DNA of 64,000 nt from positions 1 to 64,000 of the forward strand of contig JAZGTH010000067.1 of assembly GCA_036877525.1 (NCBI GenBank), given 5' to 3'. Below, in pieces: positions 41,149 to 64,000 of this stretch. The notes beneath the pieces are model-generated. The model searched no databases. It saw nothing but the letters and a program-made list of their open reading frames with translations, and was not told the DNA's origin. The translations under genes and the position numbers were made by a program. Origin of the DNA: Chromobotia macracanthus (lineage: Eukaryota; Chordata; Actinopteri; Cypriniformes; Botiidae). How positions within the stretch are numbered: position 1 is the first letter of the stretch; every line of letters begins with the position of its first letter.

Positions 41149-43900
41149 TGATTTGAGCCCACAACAGTTTATGCTCTTCGGGTCATTGTAGAATCAGCCC
41201 TGTTTACGACCACCTTTGCTTAGCTCTCAGGTTATGTATATCAGGTTATTTTATATATTTCTGTATCTGGTGTCATCTTAAACTCCTAAAGGTTCTAGTC
41301 TAAACAGTTGTACTCAGTACCCAGCTAACAAATTTGGGCAAACTGATATCTCAGAGATTCATTGAGCAATAATGACACACATTCAGAATCATATTTCCAA
41401 ATATGTTCATTTTAGAGTTGGACACTCTTAAAAGGTTTTTATTTTACCTAAAGATGGAAATACTCTTGTTCTAAACTCATATGAGCTTTCTGTTCATTTT
41501 GACAAACATGTTGTGCAGTAGAAGTGGATGAGGACTGAGGCTGCCAGTCATTAATATTCTACAGAGCATCTGTTGTGTTTTTTGTGTTCCAAAAAAGACA
41601 CAAACGTGCAGCTTTGAAACATTGTGGGGTTTAAATGAAGTGTAATTTTCTTTGTTCTGATTTCTCATAGATTGATGAGCTGCCAGAGGGCGCTGTGAAG
41701 CCACCTGCTAATAAATATCCCATCTTCTTCTTTGGTACTCATGAAACGTAAGTCATTTGTGCATAAAGTGTCTAATATGTATGACCAGATTGTATTGTAA
41801 AAGAGAACTAAGTGTATTTCTGTGATTGTGTATCAGTTATTTATAATAACTGACAACATAAGCGGGGGCAATAATCAGACAGTATGAGCCAGACCAGTAA
41901 TCAGACAACATTAGTGTACCTGGTGTCCTTTTCCTTCTCGTAGTGCTTTCCTGAGCCCTAAAGACCTGCTGCCATACAATGAATATAAGGAGAAATTTGG
42001 AAAGTCAAACAAGAGGAAAGGATTTAATGAGGGCCTGTGGGAAATTGAAAACAACCCTGGTGTCAAATTTACTGGTTACCAGGTGAGTTACAGTATTTTT
42101 ATAAGAGTGTGTTTGAGATCATCTGATCTGTCTGTTCCTGAACCTATGTGTATGTTTGTGTGTTTAGGTCATGCAGCAGCAGAGCTCGTCTGAGACAGAA
42201 GGAGAGGGGGGTAACACTGCTGATGCAAGCAGTGAGGGAGATTCTGTTGGTGAGGAAGATGAAGGAAAGATGAAGAGTGAGAAGGTGGGGTCCAAGCGAA
42301 AAAAGAGCACATCCTCCAAGGTACCTGGACAGATTTTTGGACTTTTGTGAGATCTCTGTGGCTTTATTAAGTGTGTAATTTGCTTTCACAGTGATTTGAT
42401 ATAACCTAGACTAGATACTGTCTGTTTAGTGTTGAGATATCTAAACATTCATCCCCACAGGTTTCATGAGCATATGGAATTATGATCTTTATTTAATTAC
42501 ATTAATTAATGTTTTAATTAAATTTATGTTAGGGTCTTTGTTGAACCCCAGTAATATGGAATCATTATTCAAAATAAATTAATAAGGATTTTTATGAATC
42601 TGACAGGTGTGAGAACGACCTAACAGTGGATGGACATGTGTTTTATAGAATAGAACTCTGTACTGCTTACAGCCCTCTTCTGAGTATTTGCTTAGCAACA
42701 GCTGTTGCCTAGCAACTGAGTCCCACATGAGTCATGTATGCAGTGAAGGTTACTGTGCCACTTGAGCATGTTTAGTGTTGCAGTGTAAAATGTGGAATTT
42801 GTATGTTAAATGAGAACAGCTTCAGATATCAACCCATTTTCTAAAGCAGAGAATTAAAGTATTTATCCATGACAACCAGTAAAGAAAATCAGATTGTACC
42901 GTCTGATGTTGATACAATAGCTTGATGTTGATGACTGTAGCTTACGAAAAAGACAAGATTCATTTAGACAAGTCTAAAATGAGTACTGTAGGGTTGGTTA
43001 GTTTTTTCTAAAGCTGGTTTAAGTTAGGGTTAGTTGGGTTAAGGTTTTTCATAGCAGGGTTTTAGTTTTAAGTTCTCTTAGATGTCATCCAAGCAGTCTA
43101 GGAAGTGTTCAGGAGACCTGGAGAAAGATGGAAAAGATGCAGAAGTGAAGAGCAGCTCAGAGTCTGGTGACCAAGACAATGACATCCAGAACTCTTCGGA
43201 CAAAACATGCAATCAAGGGGTGAGAACATCACATTTCATATGAGAGTAAAGATAAAAGTTATGATGTTATGAATGCAGGCAAAATGCAGTTCCAGTTAGT
43301 TCCAGTTAGTTCCAGTTTGACCTTAAACAATTACAAATTTACGGTATATGTACATTGTTTATGTACAATGACTAATCACACAGTATGCTCACACTATTAC
43401 CTTCTAAAATGCATACAACACAAAAGAGAACAGGAGGGTGTGTGTGACCTATAAAAAGATCTGTGTGAGCTTTTGAATTGTTGTCACAACTGCACATTTA
43501 AACATTAGACATTACAACACTCACAAATTCACATTCATGAAACGTGTTGAGCAGGCTTTATTAATATATACAGATGAGGACGTCATGTGACTGTTCCTTA
43601 ATCCTGACAGTTTTATAATGCAAGACCTGGGCTACATTTGTCAAATATATTTCAAGCCTAAGTATATTGTAGAACAATATGCACCAGTGGTCTCTACGAT
43701 CAACTTAGGCTTATGATGCTTTTGAGAAACGCACCCCAGCTTCGTGTACACCAAAGAGTGAATGTATTTATTTAAACAGAACGGTGAAGGGAATCAGTGT
43801 TTTTAAAAGTCAAAGACTGAGCACTAGGGATCTCAGTTTGAATCCTGTTTACTGCTCTTGTGTTTCTCAGCAGAATTTGGGACTCTGCAAGGATCGCTAG
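40561..43900 (+). CDS. hdgfl3: HDGF-like 3 (hepatoma-derived growth factor-related protein 3)
   Basis: Six coding exons: 40561-40644, 41671-41747, 41944-42082, 42168-42320, 43082-43219 and 43871-43900. All are GT/AG, and the joined frame of 621 nt encodes 206 aa (human about 203). The N-terminal PWWP domain (about residues 8-95) carries the PHWP signature at 23-26 and the FFFGTHET and KGFNEGLWEIENNPG blocks. PWWP domains bind methylated-histone nucleosomes and DNA. The C-terminal half is acidic/Ser-rich with a basic SKRKKS nuclear localisation motif (about 141-146). The MARPRPREYKAGDL start separates it from Hdgf and Psip1. Exon 6 is the least certain because it encodes only nine residues after a CAGCAG acceptor. 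Intron 1 has a long GT/GA microsatellite. Confidence 0.93.
41047..41146. repeat. (GT)n(GA)n microsatellite in hdgfl3 intron 1
   Basis: About 46 bp of GT alternation passes directly into 54 bp of GA repeats, a purine-rich tract on the transcribed sense strand. Confidence 0.95.
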
Positions 43901-44805
43901 ATGACCACACAACTGCTCATCATGGTCCATATGTCATATTGTAAATGTACATCCTGCATTGCCATCTCATTATACTGAATGCTTGCAAATGTTTGATTAT
44001 TTCTTCACAAATTACTTTTCATTCTAGATCAAGTCAAACAACACACACACACACACACACACACAGTAAAAGCATAACACAGCTTTTTATTCACACAGAA
44101 TCTAGAGTCAATGCTGTTTAGAGTTAGATTAGTTTTGGGTTTCCTCACAGCAGTGTGTATGACTGGATGTCTGGCATTGTAAGAATCATTTCCTGTCACG
44201 CTACAGATTTCAGTCTGTAAAACAACACAGCCATTTCTCACACTTTTATGTAAACGGAAAAAGATGGATAAAGTAAAACATGTATGAAGTATTGTGCTAC
44301 AAAAGGATGTTTCGTTATGTTCCGTAACTCAATATTATCTTTGTACATTTGATTTGGGTGTAGAATCTAGAACCTCTGTACTATAAGTCCAATGTAGGAG
44401 GTACTTGTGTCTGTGTCAGTGTGGTTGCTTATTTTCTAGCCTTTTTAGTGGCATGTGGACTCCGATCATCATTCCATTGATACAGCTGTTAATCATGTTA
44501 TTTCTGTCAATAATGAGCACGTTGTCTTTGCAGAAAACATGCCCTTGATTTTATTTATTTTTTTTTTTTTTTTTTTTATCTTTGTTTATATAAAGAATAT
44601 ATTCTATTTATTTTTGGCGTTGCGTCAAAAATTTGGCAAATACATGTGGCAAATTCTCACTTGTCAATGTAACTTTCACTTTATTTTTATGTTTATTACT
44701 CATATTTGAGACGTTGCATTTTCAAGGTTTGTAGCTACATGTAAACTGTTTTTCCTGTTTATTGACAAGAATTTTACAGAATAAACTCATTTCGAATGCA
44801 ATGCT
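43901..44805 (+). other. hdgfl3 3' UTR
   Basis: Follows the exon 6 stop codon with no further gene. It includes an (AC)n run at 44,039-44,066 and a poly-T run near 44,555-44,578. The first good AATAAA is at 44,780-44,785, so cleavage near 44,800 would give a UTR of about 900 nt. Confidence 0.55.
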
Positions 44806-44869
44806 GTCTGAATGTTTATGAAGATGAAACAATGATAGATGACATGATATTATGGTTTGTTATGCTTCG

Positions 44870-45335
44870 TTTGTAATGGGACAGCTCAGAGGATAGCACT
44901 GTTGGAAGATTCCTGGTTTGAGTCCTGGCTGAGGAGGCCTTTCTGTGTGGAGTTTGTGTGTTCTAACTGTATCACCATGGGTTTCCCCTACAGTCCAAAG
45001 ACATGCAGATTAGGTGAACTGGAGCCACTAAGTTGCCATTGGGTGTGTGAGTATGAGTGTGTGTAAGTATTTGTCCTGTGATGGACTGGGTATCCGTCAG
45101 GGTGTGTGTGAGAGTGTTTGTCCTGTGATGGGCCGGGTATCCGTCAGGGTGTATGTAAGAGTGTTTGTCCTGTGATGGGCCGGGTATCCGTCAGGGTGTA
45201 TGTAAGAGTGTTTGTCCTGTGATGGACCGGGTATCTGTCAGGGTGTCTCCTGCTTATGATCCACTATGCTTGGATAGGCTTCAGCCCTTCCACAACCCTG
45301 CAGAGGATAAGCAGGTTTGAAGAATGATTTTCAGC
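44870..45335 (+). mobile_element. DANA-like SINE with internal tandem expansion
   Basis: A tRNA-like head (CAGCTCAGAGGATAGCAC...TGGTTTGAGTCC) is followed by the GTGTGGAGTTTGTGTGTTCT and CAGTCCAAAGACATGCAG blocks typical of a widespread fish SINE. The end is CCTGCAGAGGATAAGCAGG. Between 45,067 and 45,254 a 47-bp segment (GTGTTTGTCCTGTGATGG...) is repeated four times, an expansion within the element. Confidence 0.75.
45067..45254 (+). repeat. 47-bp tandem repeat, four copies
   Basis: Units start at 45,067, 45,114, 45,161 and 45,208 with exact 47-bp spacing. Copies two and three are nearly identical, suggesting recent unequal exchange or slippage inside the SINE. Confidence 0.9.
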
Positions 45336-46179
45336 TTAGTTTTGCATGTCCTTATAATACCTTTATTATTTTTATTTATTATTTTTGTTCCATTAGTCTT
45401 TCTTGTTTACAGAAATATTATTTGGTTTTGTGTCAACAGTCAAAAAACTGTTTTGAAAAAAGTGGAATATTTGTTTTCTAAACGGCAATCATGAAAAAAT
45501 GAAATGAAAGCAAACTGCCAGAGTTTGGTGCTGCTCCATCATCAAGTATGAACAAAAGAGACCAAAAGAGACACACAGTCTGTGTTGGATAAGGTGATGT
45601 CCTTGTATCCAGGAACATAAGGGTTATGTTGTTGGTTTCATAAGGGTGATTAAAGTAGAAAGCAAGGCTGAGATCCAGTAGCCATTCAAAGCCCATGTAT
45701 CATAATTATGAAACAGGGTACAGAGTAGAGCATGTTTACCAGCATCTACAAACGTTTGATCATGGATTACACTAGTCAGTGTCTTACATATTCTGTTTTA
45801 ATTTTACTCCAACTAAAGTTTCTAGCCTGTGGTTTATTAACAGTGGTCATGCACACCTGTATTTTAGGGTATGCTGAAGGGTCTCTAAGGTAGGGCTCAA
45901 AGTTCACTGCATATTCCTGACACCATTCTTCAGGGCAGTCCAAAACCACCTGAAACAAACATGAAGATGATTCTTCTAACCCTGACTCTCAATAGCATTG
46001 TTAAGCGGGACATAAAGATGTCTAATAATGTCTAAAACCCAATGTGAAACTTGATTCTTTTTGTTCACTTAGTGTCACAGTTTTTTAGAGACAGAAATAA
46101 ACCAGTCACATGTGCATAGTGCTCAGACTCCAAATGGGATACTGCAAGACTATCATGGGACAGAGGAGAGGGACGGCTT

Positions 46180-46204
46180 TATATATATATATATATATAT
46201 ATAC
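46180..46204. repeat. (AT)n microsatellite
   Basis: Pure AT alternation within an intron of the tm6sf1 pseudogene. Confidence 0.9.
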
Positions 46205-46969
46205 ACGCACACCTGCAGGATTATTGGCTGGATTACAAGACTGTGCTCCTCCCGAACTTTGTTAAAAAACTTTATTAAAATTAAAGGTTTAAAATTAAAA
46301 TTCTACACAAGGATGCATAACTGTAGGTAAATCTTTACTGCTGAGTATCTCTATAATGACTCACATTGTGCACAGGTCATCACAGGTGATGTTTGGCAAA
46401 CAGGTGTTTCATCAGAAAATAACATGCAACGTAAATTAAAAGATCCAAATTTGAGATCGGATTAAGAGATAAAAATGCTATGATGTTTCTGATCACCAGG
46501 CCTCTGAAAATGCAAAACATGGTGGCCAATAAGATGAGTGTTATAAGGATGAGGTTGACTGGTCTTTATACCACTGTCTTCCTTTGTTCTTCCAGAATAT
46601 TCTGTCAGAGAATAAAAGCCAGTTTAAATTCACAGTTGTCATTATTGGACCATACATCTTTAATGTTTATTGAACCTTATACTTATTAACAGTTTTGTAA
46701 AATTTATCTTCTTTCTAAGTGCCATCTCCATGTAAGATGGAACAGCATATCTTGCTTAATATGATACTTGTCATCTATTGAATAACTGTCGCATAGTCTC
46801 AGAAGTAGTCTGTCTGGATACATTATCCTCTCTGGACCAGTGAGAGAGGTATGAGTCTTCACACACAATGACAGGTATAGGTCCAAATGTGTTGTAGTTA
46901 TCATCAGTTCAGTCTACTTTATAATCATAAACCAATTACAATCTTAGTATCCCTAATTAGTTTTACTAA

Positions 46970-47165
46970 CATGAAATGTCCCCACAAGGATGGTAAAAGT
47001 CATACACACACCTACAGTGAAAATAATTATTAAATGTACTAAATGATGCTTATTTGAAAATGTAAAAATGCAAAAAGGTTTTTGTGAAGGTTTGGGGGCT
47101 GAATATACAGTTTGTATAGTATTAAAGTCATTGTGTCTATGAAAAGTCCTCACAAAGACAGCTCA
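46970..47165 (+). repeat. Dispersed 'GTCCCCAT' repeat, copy 2
   Basis: ATGTCCCCACAAGGATGG start, GCAAAAAGGTTTTTGTGAAGG core and GTGTCTATGAAAAGTCCTC end, matching the copy at 4057-4222. It lies inside the tm6sf1 pseudogene where two middle exons are expected. Confidence 0.6.
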
Positions 47166-48489
47166 CACAGACACAAAGAAAAGCCTTTGATAAAAACCAG
47201 AGAATGGATTGATTATTCTATACATGTTCTATATAAGTGTGTGTGTTGAGTGAAACAAAACTCCATGTTATAGCTACGACCATCAGCAGGTACGAGATGC
47301 CCTCCCAGAATGAGGTTATGTGACGTGTTTAAGTAGTGCTCCGCCTGCAGTACCATTTGTAACAGCACGTACATATCAGGTCAATTCATACTTCTCACTA
47401 ACTGCCCTTATATAATAGCTTTAGTGAGTATTTTGACACTTGCATGCCCTAAAATAATAACGTCATTAATTCATCGATTACGTCATCCTTGAAGACACAG
47501 AGACGCGCTTGCCGCAAACACTAAAGAAGGTTAACAGCCAGTGTTTAAAATAAATAATACTATTATGGTGTATATGAAAGCACAAACGTTATTAACTGAC
47601 CATAAAAGAGTGTGTCTGTTGGAGCTACTTTTCTGAGAATCGCTTTGCTTAGTATAATTAAGATTAAAACAGAGAAAGTGAAGAGAATAACGACAACGGC
47701 ACTAAAAAAGATAGGAGATAGAATTCACTAATAGACAATTACATCTGAAATATAATGAGGATAGATTCAAACAAACTCCATCACCTGTTAAAGGAGGTCA
47801 TGATTTAATAAATATGAGATTTGAATCGATAACACGCTCATAGACACGCTCGTTGACGCGTTCATCGCTGATATCTGTCAATCACAACTTAGTTCATATA
47901 ATATTTCGGTCATTTCTGAGACGAGTGTTAATGTGAAACACTGGACAAGAAGTGTAAAATGTGTCGGACGTGTTCATGTCCTCAAAAGCGCGTGACGTCA
48001 TGTTTACGCGTCACTGAAACAGACAACGTCATATAAATATATAAATAAATGAGCCGCATGACCGTGACTGAAAAAGAAAGTTCTACAATTACAATGTCGT
48101 TTTCCTCCAAAACACTGTAGTTACCCTAGTCATTTAGTCATAGCTTTACAATTATAGTCAACTGAACTTAATCAAACAGTGTCAGAATCCTTTTGTTTAA
48201 TTTATTAATTTTATTTTTTTCATAACTATAGTGGCTACCAGTTGGTGGGTTCCCACAGTATTGCTGTAGTGACGTTAATAACCCCTGTTTATAGATCTTA
48301 TTTGCTATGTTTTCATGTAGTGTCTGTTGTCTGGAGTGAAGTAAACAGTGAATATAAAGTTGCTGTTTTTGTTTTAGACTCACTAATTACTAAATAATTT
48401 ACCCAAGTGCTTGATGATGATTCTTGTCCAAAAGAGAAGTATGTGTCTGGACTTTCATCACTGACATGTTGACTGCTTTTTACACAGTC

Positions 48490-48715
48490 AGTCATGGGGC
48501 AGTTGTGGCCAACTGGTTAGTGAGTCGGGCTTGTAATCAGAAGCTTGCTGGTTGCTAACCCCCTACTGCTCCCCAGGTGGAGTAGTGTGCTGCCCACTGC
48601 TCCCGGTGTGTGTGTTCACTCCTCACCAGTAATCGTTAAATGCAGATCACATTTCGGGTATGGGTGACCACATCTGACAAATGTCACTTTCACTTCACTT
48701 TATTCAATCTAAATG
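48490..48715 (+). mobile_element. tRNA-derived SINE (second family)
   Basis: GTGGCCAACTGGTTAGTGAG acts as an A-box region and GCTTGCTGGTTGCTAACCC as a degraded B-box. CTGCCCACTGCTCCCGGTGT, AAATGCAGATCAC and CACTTTCACTTCACTTT follow, the body and tail of a common fish SINE. No intact tRNA fold. Confidence 0.7.
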
Positions 48716-49870
48716 TCGTGTCATGATCCGATCACCCTGAAAAGCATTTCTGAACACTTTTTCATTACCACTTTTCTGTGGTAATATCATATTGCAGCAC
48801 CAGATGGCAGTGCAGTCTTTTAAAAAACTGAAGTTTAGATTTAGATTCAGGATTTGTCACACACATTTAAATAGCATACAACTAGCAGTATAGAATACAT
48901 TTTAATGAAACTGTAATAGGGTTAGGGTTAATAATTAGTGCTGCAGAACTGAAATAGTGTCTCTGAATACTGTAAGAAAGAGTCTGATAAATGCGCCCAA
49001 CATTCTAACCTTAACCTAACCCTAACCATACTTTAGGCATTAATGTAGGATAGCGTTTACTTTATAATAACATTGACATTTTCAATTATACACTCATGAG
49101 TGCAAACAATCTCAATCTTTATATATCATATTGTTTTTATTGCATTGGACAGTTGTGAGGGGTGTGTGTGTGTATAGATTTGTCAGTTCACTGTATTTGT
49201 ATGGAGGTGCCTGAGACTGAAAATGCTGCTTTATCGGATAAAAATAGAAGAACATCAGCCACAACCACATGAACACACATTCACGCACACATACCCTCAA
49301 ACATGCTTCCACATGATCTCCTCTCATCCTCCAGCACAACAAACAACACACACACACACACACACACTTTATCACACATACATTATCTTCTCATTCTCCA
49401 GCACAACATGCACAGAGCAGCATCTCCAGTGATGCAGACTAACATGCCTCTGACAAACACGTTTCAAGTGCTCACACAGTTTTTATTGACAGTACTGACT
49501 GTAGTTGGACTGCAACTCTTTACAAAGTTCAGACTTTTCTCATGTTTTATCAATCTCTGCTTCTGACTGTGCACATTAATCTGCTTAAACAGATAACGGG
49601 TTGAATTAATCAGATGTGCCTGTTTTAGGACGGGCTCATTTATTAAATACAAAGAACTTCAAATAACTTCTTACACTTCATGTTAAAACATTTTCAACAC
49701 TTTATATGCTGATGTGATTTAGGTAGGAAATGGGTTAAATTACATCACGAGTCTCTTACCACTGTACTTTAAGCTCTAGATCAGGCTTTAGAAACGCAAT
49801 GTTGTTTATTCCTGGACTAACTCGCGAACTAATTAAAGGTTCTCTTTTCAGTGAGGAATTTATCCGAACA
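48716..49870. other. Gene-free spacer downstream of ramac
   Basis: AT-rich with telomere-like CCCTAA/TTAGGG fragments (48,918-48,933 and 49,014-49,026) and an (AC)n run at about 49,345-49,369. No gene recognised. Confidence 0.5.
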
Positions 49871-49872
49871 AC

Positions 49873-49878
49873 TTTATT
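49873..49878 (-). other. ramac polyadenylation signal
   Basis: AATAAA on the minus strand, about 100 nt after the ramac stop codon at 49,977. Confidence 0.6.
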
Positions 49879-49976
49879 TACACAAAATAAATGCATGAGA
49901 CATAAGCCCATCATTTCAATAATCACATTTATCAGTCATTAACACGCTAGAAAACAGATCCTGTGAACGACGAGGG

Positions 49977-50330
49977 TCACAGGTGCCGGTGATGTGACCG
50001 CTGACTGTAGGAATCGTGACCGAACTTTCGTTCATCACCGCGTTCAGCCCAGCGCTGGTCCCGGAAATGACGCCCGCGGCTGTAGCCGTCCTGCTGTCGC
50101 TGCTCCGGGACTCTATCGGGAATCACACGCACGAATTAATCAGACCATTGTATCAATTCGTTTAAATATGCATTAGGGCCTAATTACCGTCTCTCTCTGC
50201 GTCCACGCGTCCTCCAGTCCTCAAGCACAGGCGGTGGGTCAGGCGCGCGTTGCTTGTACCGCTGGAACTCTGCGTCCTCCGCACAAAATCGCGACGCGAA
50301 CCGCGCGTCATAGTCAGTAACGCAAGACAT
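49977..50330 (-). CDS. ramac: RNA guanine-7 methyltransferase activating subunit (RAMAC/FAM103A1)
   Basis: Two coding exons on the minus strand, 50188-50330 and 49977-50112, joined across a 75-nt intron with GT/AG ends and a codon split after two bases. The frame of 279 nt encodes 92 aa (human RAMAC is about 118). RAMAC binds the mRNA cap guanine-N7 methyltransferase RNMT, stabilises it and recruits RNA. The N-terminal block DARFASRFCAEDAEFQRY then PPPVLEDW matches the RNMT-activation segment (human form FASRFTENDKEYQEY). The C-terminal part is rich in Arg, Gln, Gly and His (RGRHFRDQRW, HDSYSQRSHHR) like the RNA-binding tail, but shorter and lacking the Tyr/Pro-rich end. If the intron were retained, a stop codon would follow at once. 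A likely 5' UTR acceptor (CCGCAG) lies about 20 nt before the start. Confidence 0.85.
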
Positions 50331-51197
50331 ATCACGTTTAAAGACAAACGGTGCCTGCGGAGTTAAATGATTGCACCTATACGAAATGTTACTGTGGTGC
50401 AGTATGCGCTCACCAACAGAAACGACCAGTGACACAAAAACACGTGATGTACAACTATTATTTCGGTCCCTCGCGGCTTTATTAAAGGTTCCGGGTGATT
50501 CTGTTCCCCCTTCTTTCACACGTTTCTCAGTCTATTTATTTTTAAGTTATGCTCTTCATTTGTAATTTGGCATTAAAGCGTCTATGTAATGGCGATGCTG
50601 TGTGTATGTCCACGTATGCAGATGTGATCTGTCTTATACAGACACTGAGTTTGCGTTTCGGTGGTTTAATTAATAATGCAGATCAGCTGATGAGCGGCTA
50701 TCCACTTCTGATACATGCAGCGGAGAGAGATCTATAAAAATGTAAGTCGATAGTCTTAGTTCGATACAGCCATAAAGATAAAGTTTGTTAGAGAAAACAT
50801 GAAGATACAGCTATTAGACTGCGGTATAAAGGCAATGTTCGTTCTTTGCGTGTGCGCTACATGTGGGGGTCAAAGAGGGACTTGAGGGAACAACATTTGA
50901 AGTGTGTGCGCGTGTGCGTGCGTGCGTGCGCGTGCGTGTGTGTGTGTGTGGGCTGATCCACGGCGTGTCTCCCTCAGTTTGAACTGATGATCCTCTGCAG
51001 TACACTCATCTCAACACTCTCATATACATTATATTGGTTCAGCCTTTAACCAGCGAAAACTCACTGTATCTTTGTGATCGGGGTTTGAAGAATCACAGTT
51101 TGAGTTCAGCAGTCACGATTCTGCGTTTTGAACGTTTCTGCCTGATGCGCTACATTTTTAAGTAAGATCCGATTAGATCTGATCTACAGTCACTGAA
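50331..51197. promoter_or_regulatory. ramac/homer2 divergent promoter interval
   Basis: ramac (minus) and homer2 (plus) diverge with 867 bp between start codons. The ramac side (49,960-50,540) is CpG-rich. A GTGCGT/GTGTGC microsatellite lies at about 50,906-50,952. Transcription starts for both genes should lie here, but no core element was placed with confidence. Confidence 0.5.
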
Positions 51198-63171
<11,974 letters not shown>

Positions 63172-63285
63172 ACACACACACACTCTCTGTTTATCACACT
63201 GAGCTCATGTGTGTGACTCCTGTTGTATGTGTGTTTGTAATCTATGACTGCTGGTTAAAGGGCTACTAACGGTTAGTAAGAGGAG

Positions 63286-63332
<47 letters not shown>

Positions 63333-64000
63333 GTATCTCTGTATGCTTGTATTGTTGGACTGAAGAGAATTGCAGCTGCAGATCTCAGGGCTTCATGCAG
63401 TGTGGAATAGTTTGATATGCACATGCACGCATGAACTGCAAAATCACAAAGTGCCTAAAGGTGGCGCTATGTGTAGTGTCCACCAGCCCACTGGTAATCT
63501 CTGATCGGATTTGTTTAAAGGAAAATCATTGTGTAAAGGGAGGCTGAACTGTGTATGCACAGCCTATGATGCAATACTAGCCTCAGGCAACAGGACACCA
63601 CTGTCTTTTTGTTTTTTAAATGAGTTTGCATAAAGAATATTCTTATTCTGGTTAAATGAAAATGTAAGCCAAATCTGCTACAAATATATACTTAAGAAAT
63701 TTAGCTTGTATGGTGCAAATATTGCTCAGTGTGTTTGTAATGTGCAACACCCAATCCTCCCCCCCCCCCCAACCCACCCGCCTCTGCTGTTCCAGTGCGT
63801 GTGTATGACAGTTGGGTGATGGGATAATTTATGTGTGCTGTTTCCGAATAATCTTTGCCTTTCCTGAGTCTTTGACTGGCATATCAAAGTTACCCAGGTC
63901 TTTTCTTTAAGCTTCATGTTGTGGCTGGTGTATTAACATGTTTGTATTTTTATCACACATACTGAAAACGTTGACACTTGACACTTTCCCTCTTTCTGAA
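63172..64000 (+). other. homer2 3' UTR and downstream
   Basis: Follows the homer2 TGA. It contains a (CA)n run (63,288-63,330) and a 12-bp poly-C run (about 63,759-63,770). No canonical AATAAA was found before the window ends, so the UTR may continue beyond the right edge. Confidence 0.5.

Larger units (their letters stand above)
45600..47865 (-). pseudogene. tm6sf1: Decayed tm6sf1 (transmembrane 6 superfamily member 1)
   Basis: Minus-strand remnants lie in the gene's normal exon order. 47785-47865: MNASTSVSMSVLS start, shortened, with an in-frame TAA before the donor. 47601-47701: intact, 101 nt, ends DTLFY with AG and GTCAGT. 47446-47520: frameshifted. 47261-47344: EHYLNTS then, one frame over, FWEGISYLLMVVAITW; about 8 nt and 12 nt missing. 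46497-46601: 105 nt ending CIFRGL, with an in-frame TAA at 46566-46568. 45857-45949: intact, 93 nt, VVLDCPEEW to YPKIQ. About 45640-45745: starts MLVNMLYSVP, then TGA and frame loss. Two middle exons are not convincingly found; 46,810-46,890 may hold a trace. TM6SF1 is a multipass lysosomal/ER membrane protein of about 370 aa with an EXPERA-type fold. Position beside hdgfl3, on the opposite strand, matches the human arrangement as I recall it. Confidence 0.85.

Overview
This window reads as nuclear DNA of a ray-finned fish, probably an otophysan such as a cypriniform. The evidence is large intron-containing vertebrate genes, AT-rich intergenic DNA, many CA/GT microsatellites, and several repeat families I recognise from fish genomes: tRNA-derived SINE tails, a DANA-like SINE, palindromic MITEs and a chromodomain Ty3/gypsy LTR element. 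The species cannot be fixed from sequence alone.

Layout. 1-8.2 kb holds a short C-strand telomeric array near the left edge (141-248), two solo LTRs of one family in opposite orientations, each with its own 5-bp target duplication, and a minisatellite. 8.25-14.8 kb is basonuclin 1 (bnc1, minus strand, 5 coding exons, 899 aa). 15-40 kb is a gene-poor interval with a nearly complete, recently inserted Ty3/gypsy element at 22.7-27.6 kb, a MITE, and several non-repetitive stretches that may be conserved regulatory DNA. 40.56-44.8 kb is hdgfl3 (plus strand, PWWP protein, 206 aa). 45.6-47.9 kb is a decayed tm6sf1 (minus strand). 49.98-50.33 kb is ramac (minus strand, cap-methyltransferase activator, 92 aa). 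51.2-63.2 kb is homer2 (plus strand, 9 coding exons, 350 aa) with its 3' UTR running towards the right edge.

The set bnc1 - hdgfl3 - tm6sf1 - ramac - homer2 corresponds, as I recall the human map, to the 15q25 neighbourhood, which supports the orthology calls. The products act in different places: a zinc-finger regulator (Bnc1), a chromatin reader (Hdgfl3), an mRNA cap methylation cofactor (Ramac) and a postsynaptic scaffold (Homer2). They are neighbours by ancestry, not an operon. ramac and homer2 are divergent and may share a promoter interval.

The most interesting observation is the tm6sf1 locus. Most exons can still be found in order on the minus strand, and at least two are intact with good splice sites. 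Others carry in-frame stops, out-of-frame deletions or missing parts, while the neighbouring genes are fully open. This looks like a unitary pseudogene caught part-way through decay. Exon boundaries of the intact genes were deduced by joining open segments at GT/AG sites in phase, guided by remembered family sequences. No alignment or transcript evidence was available.
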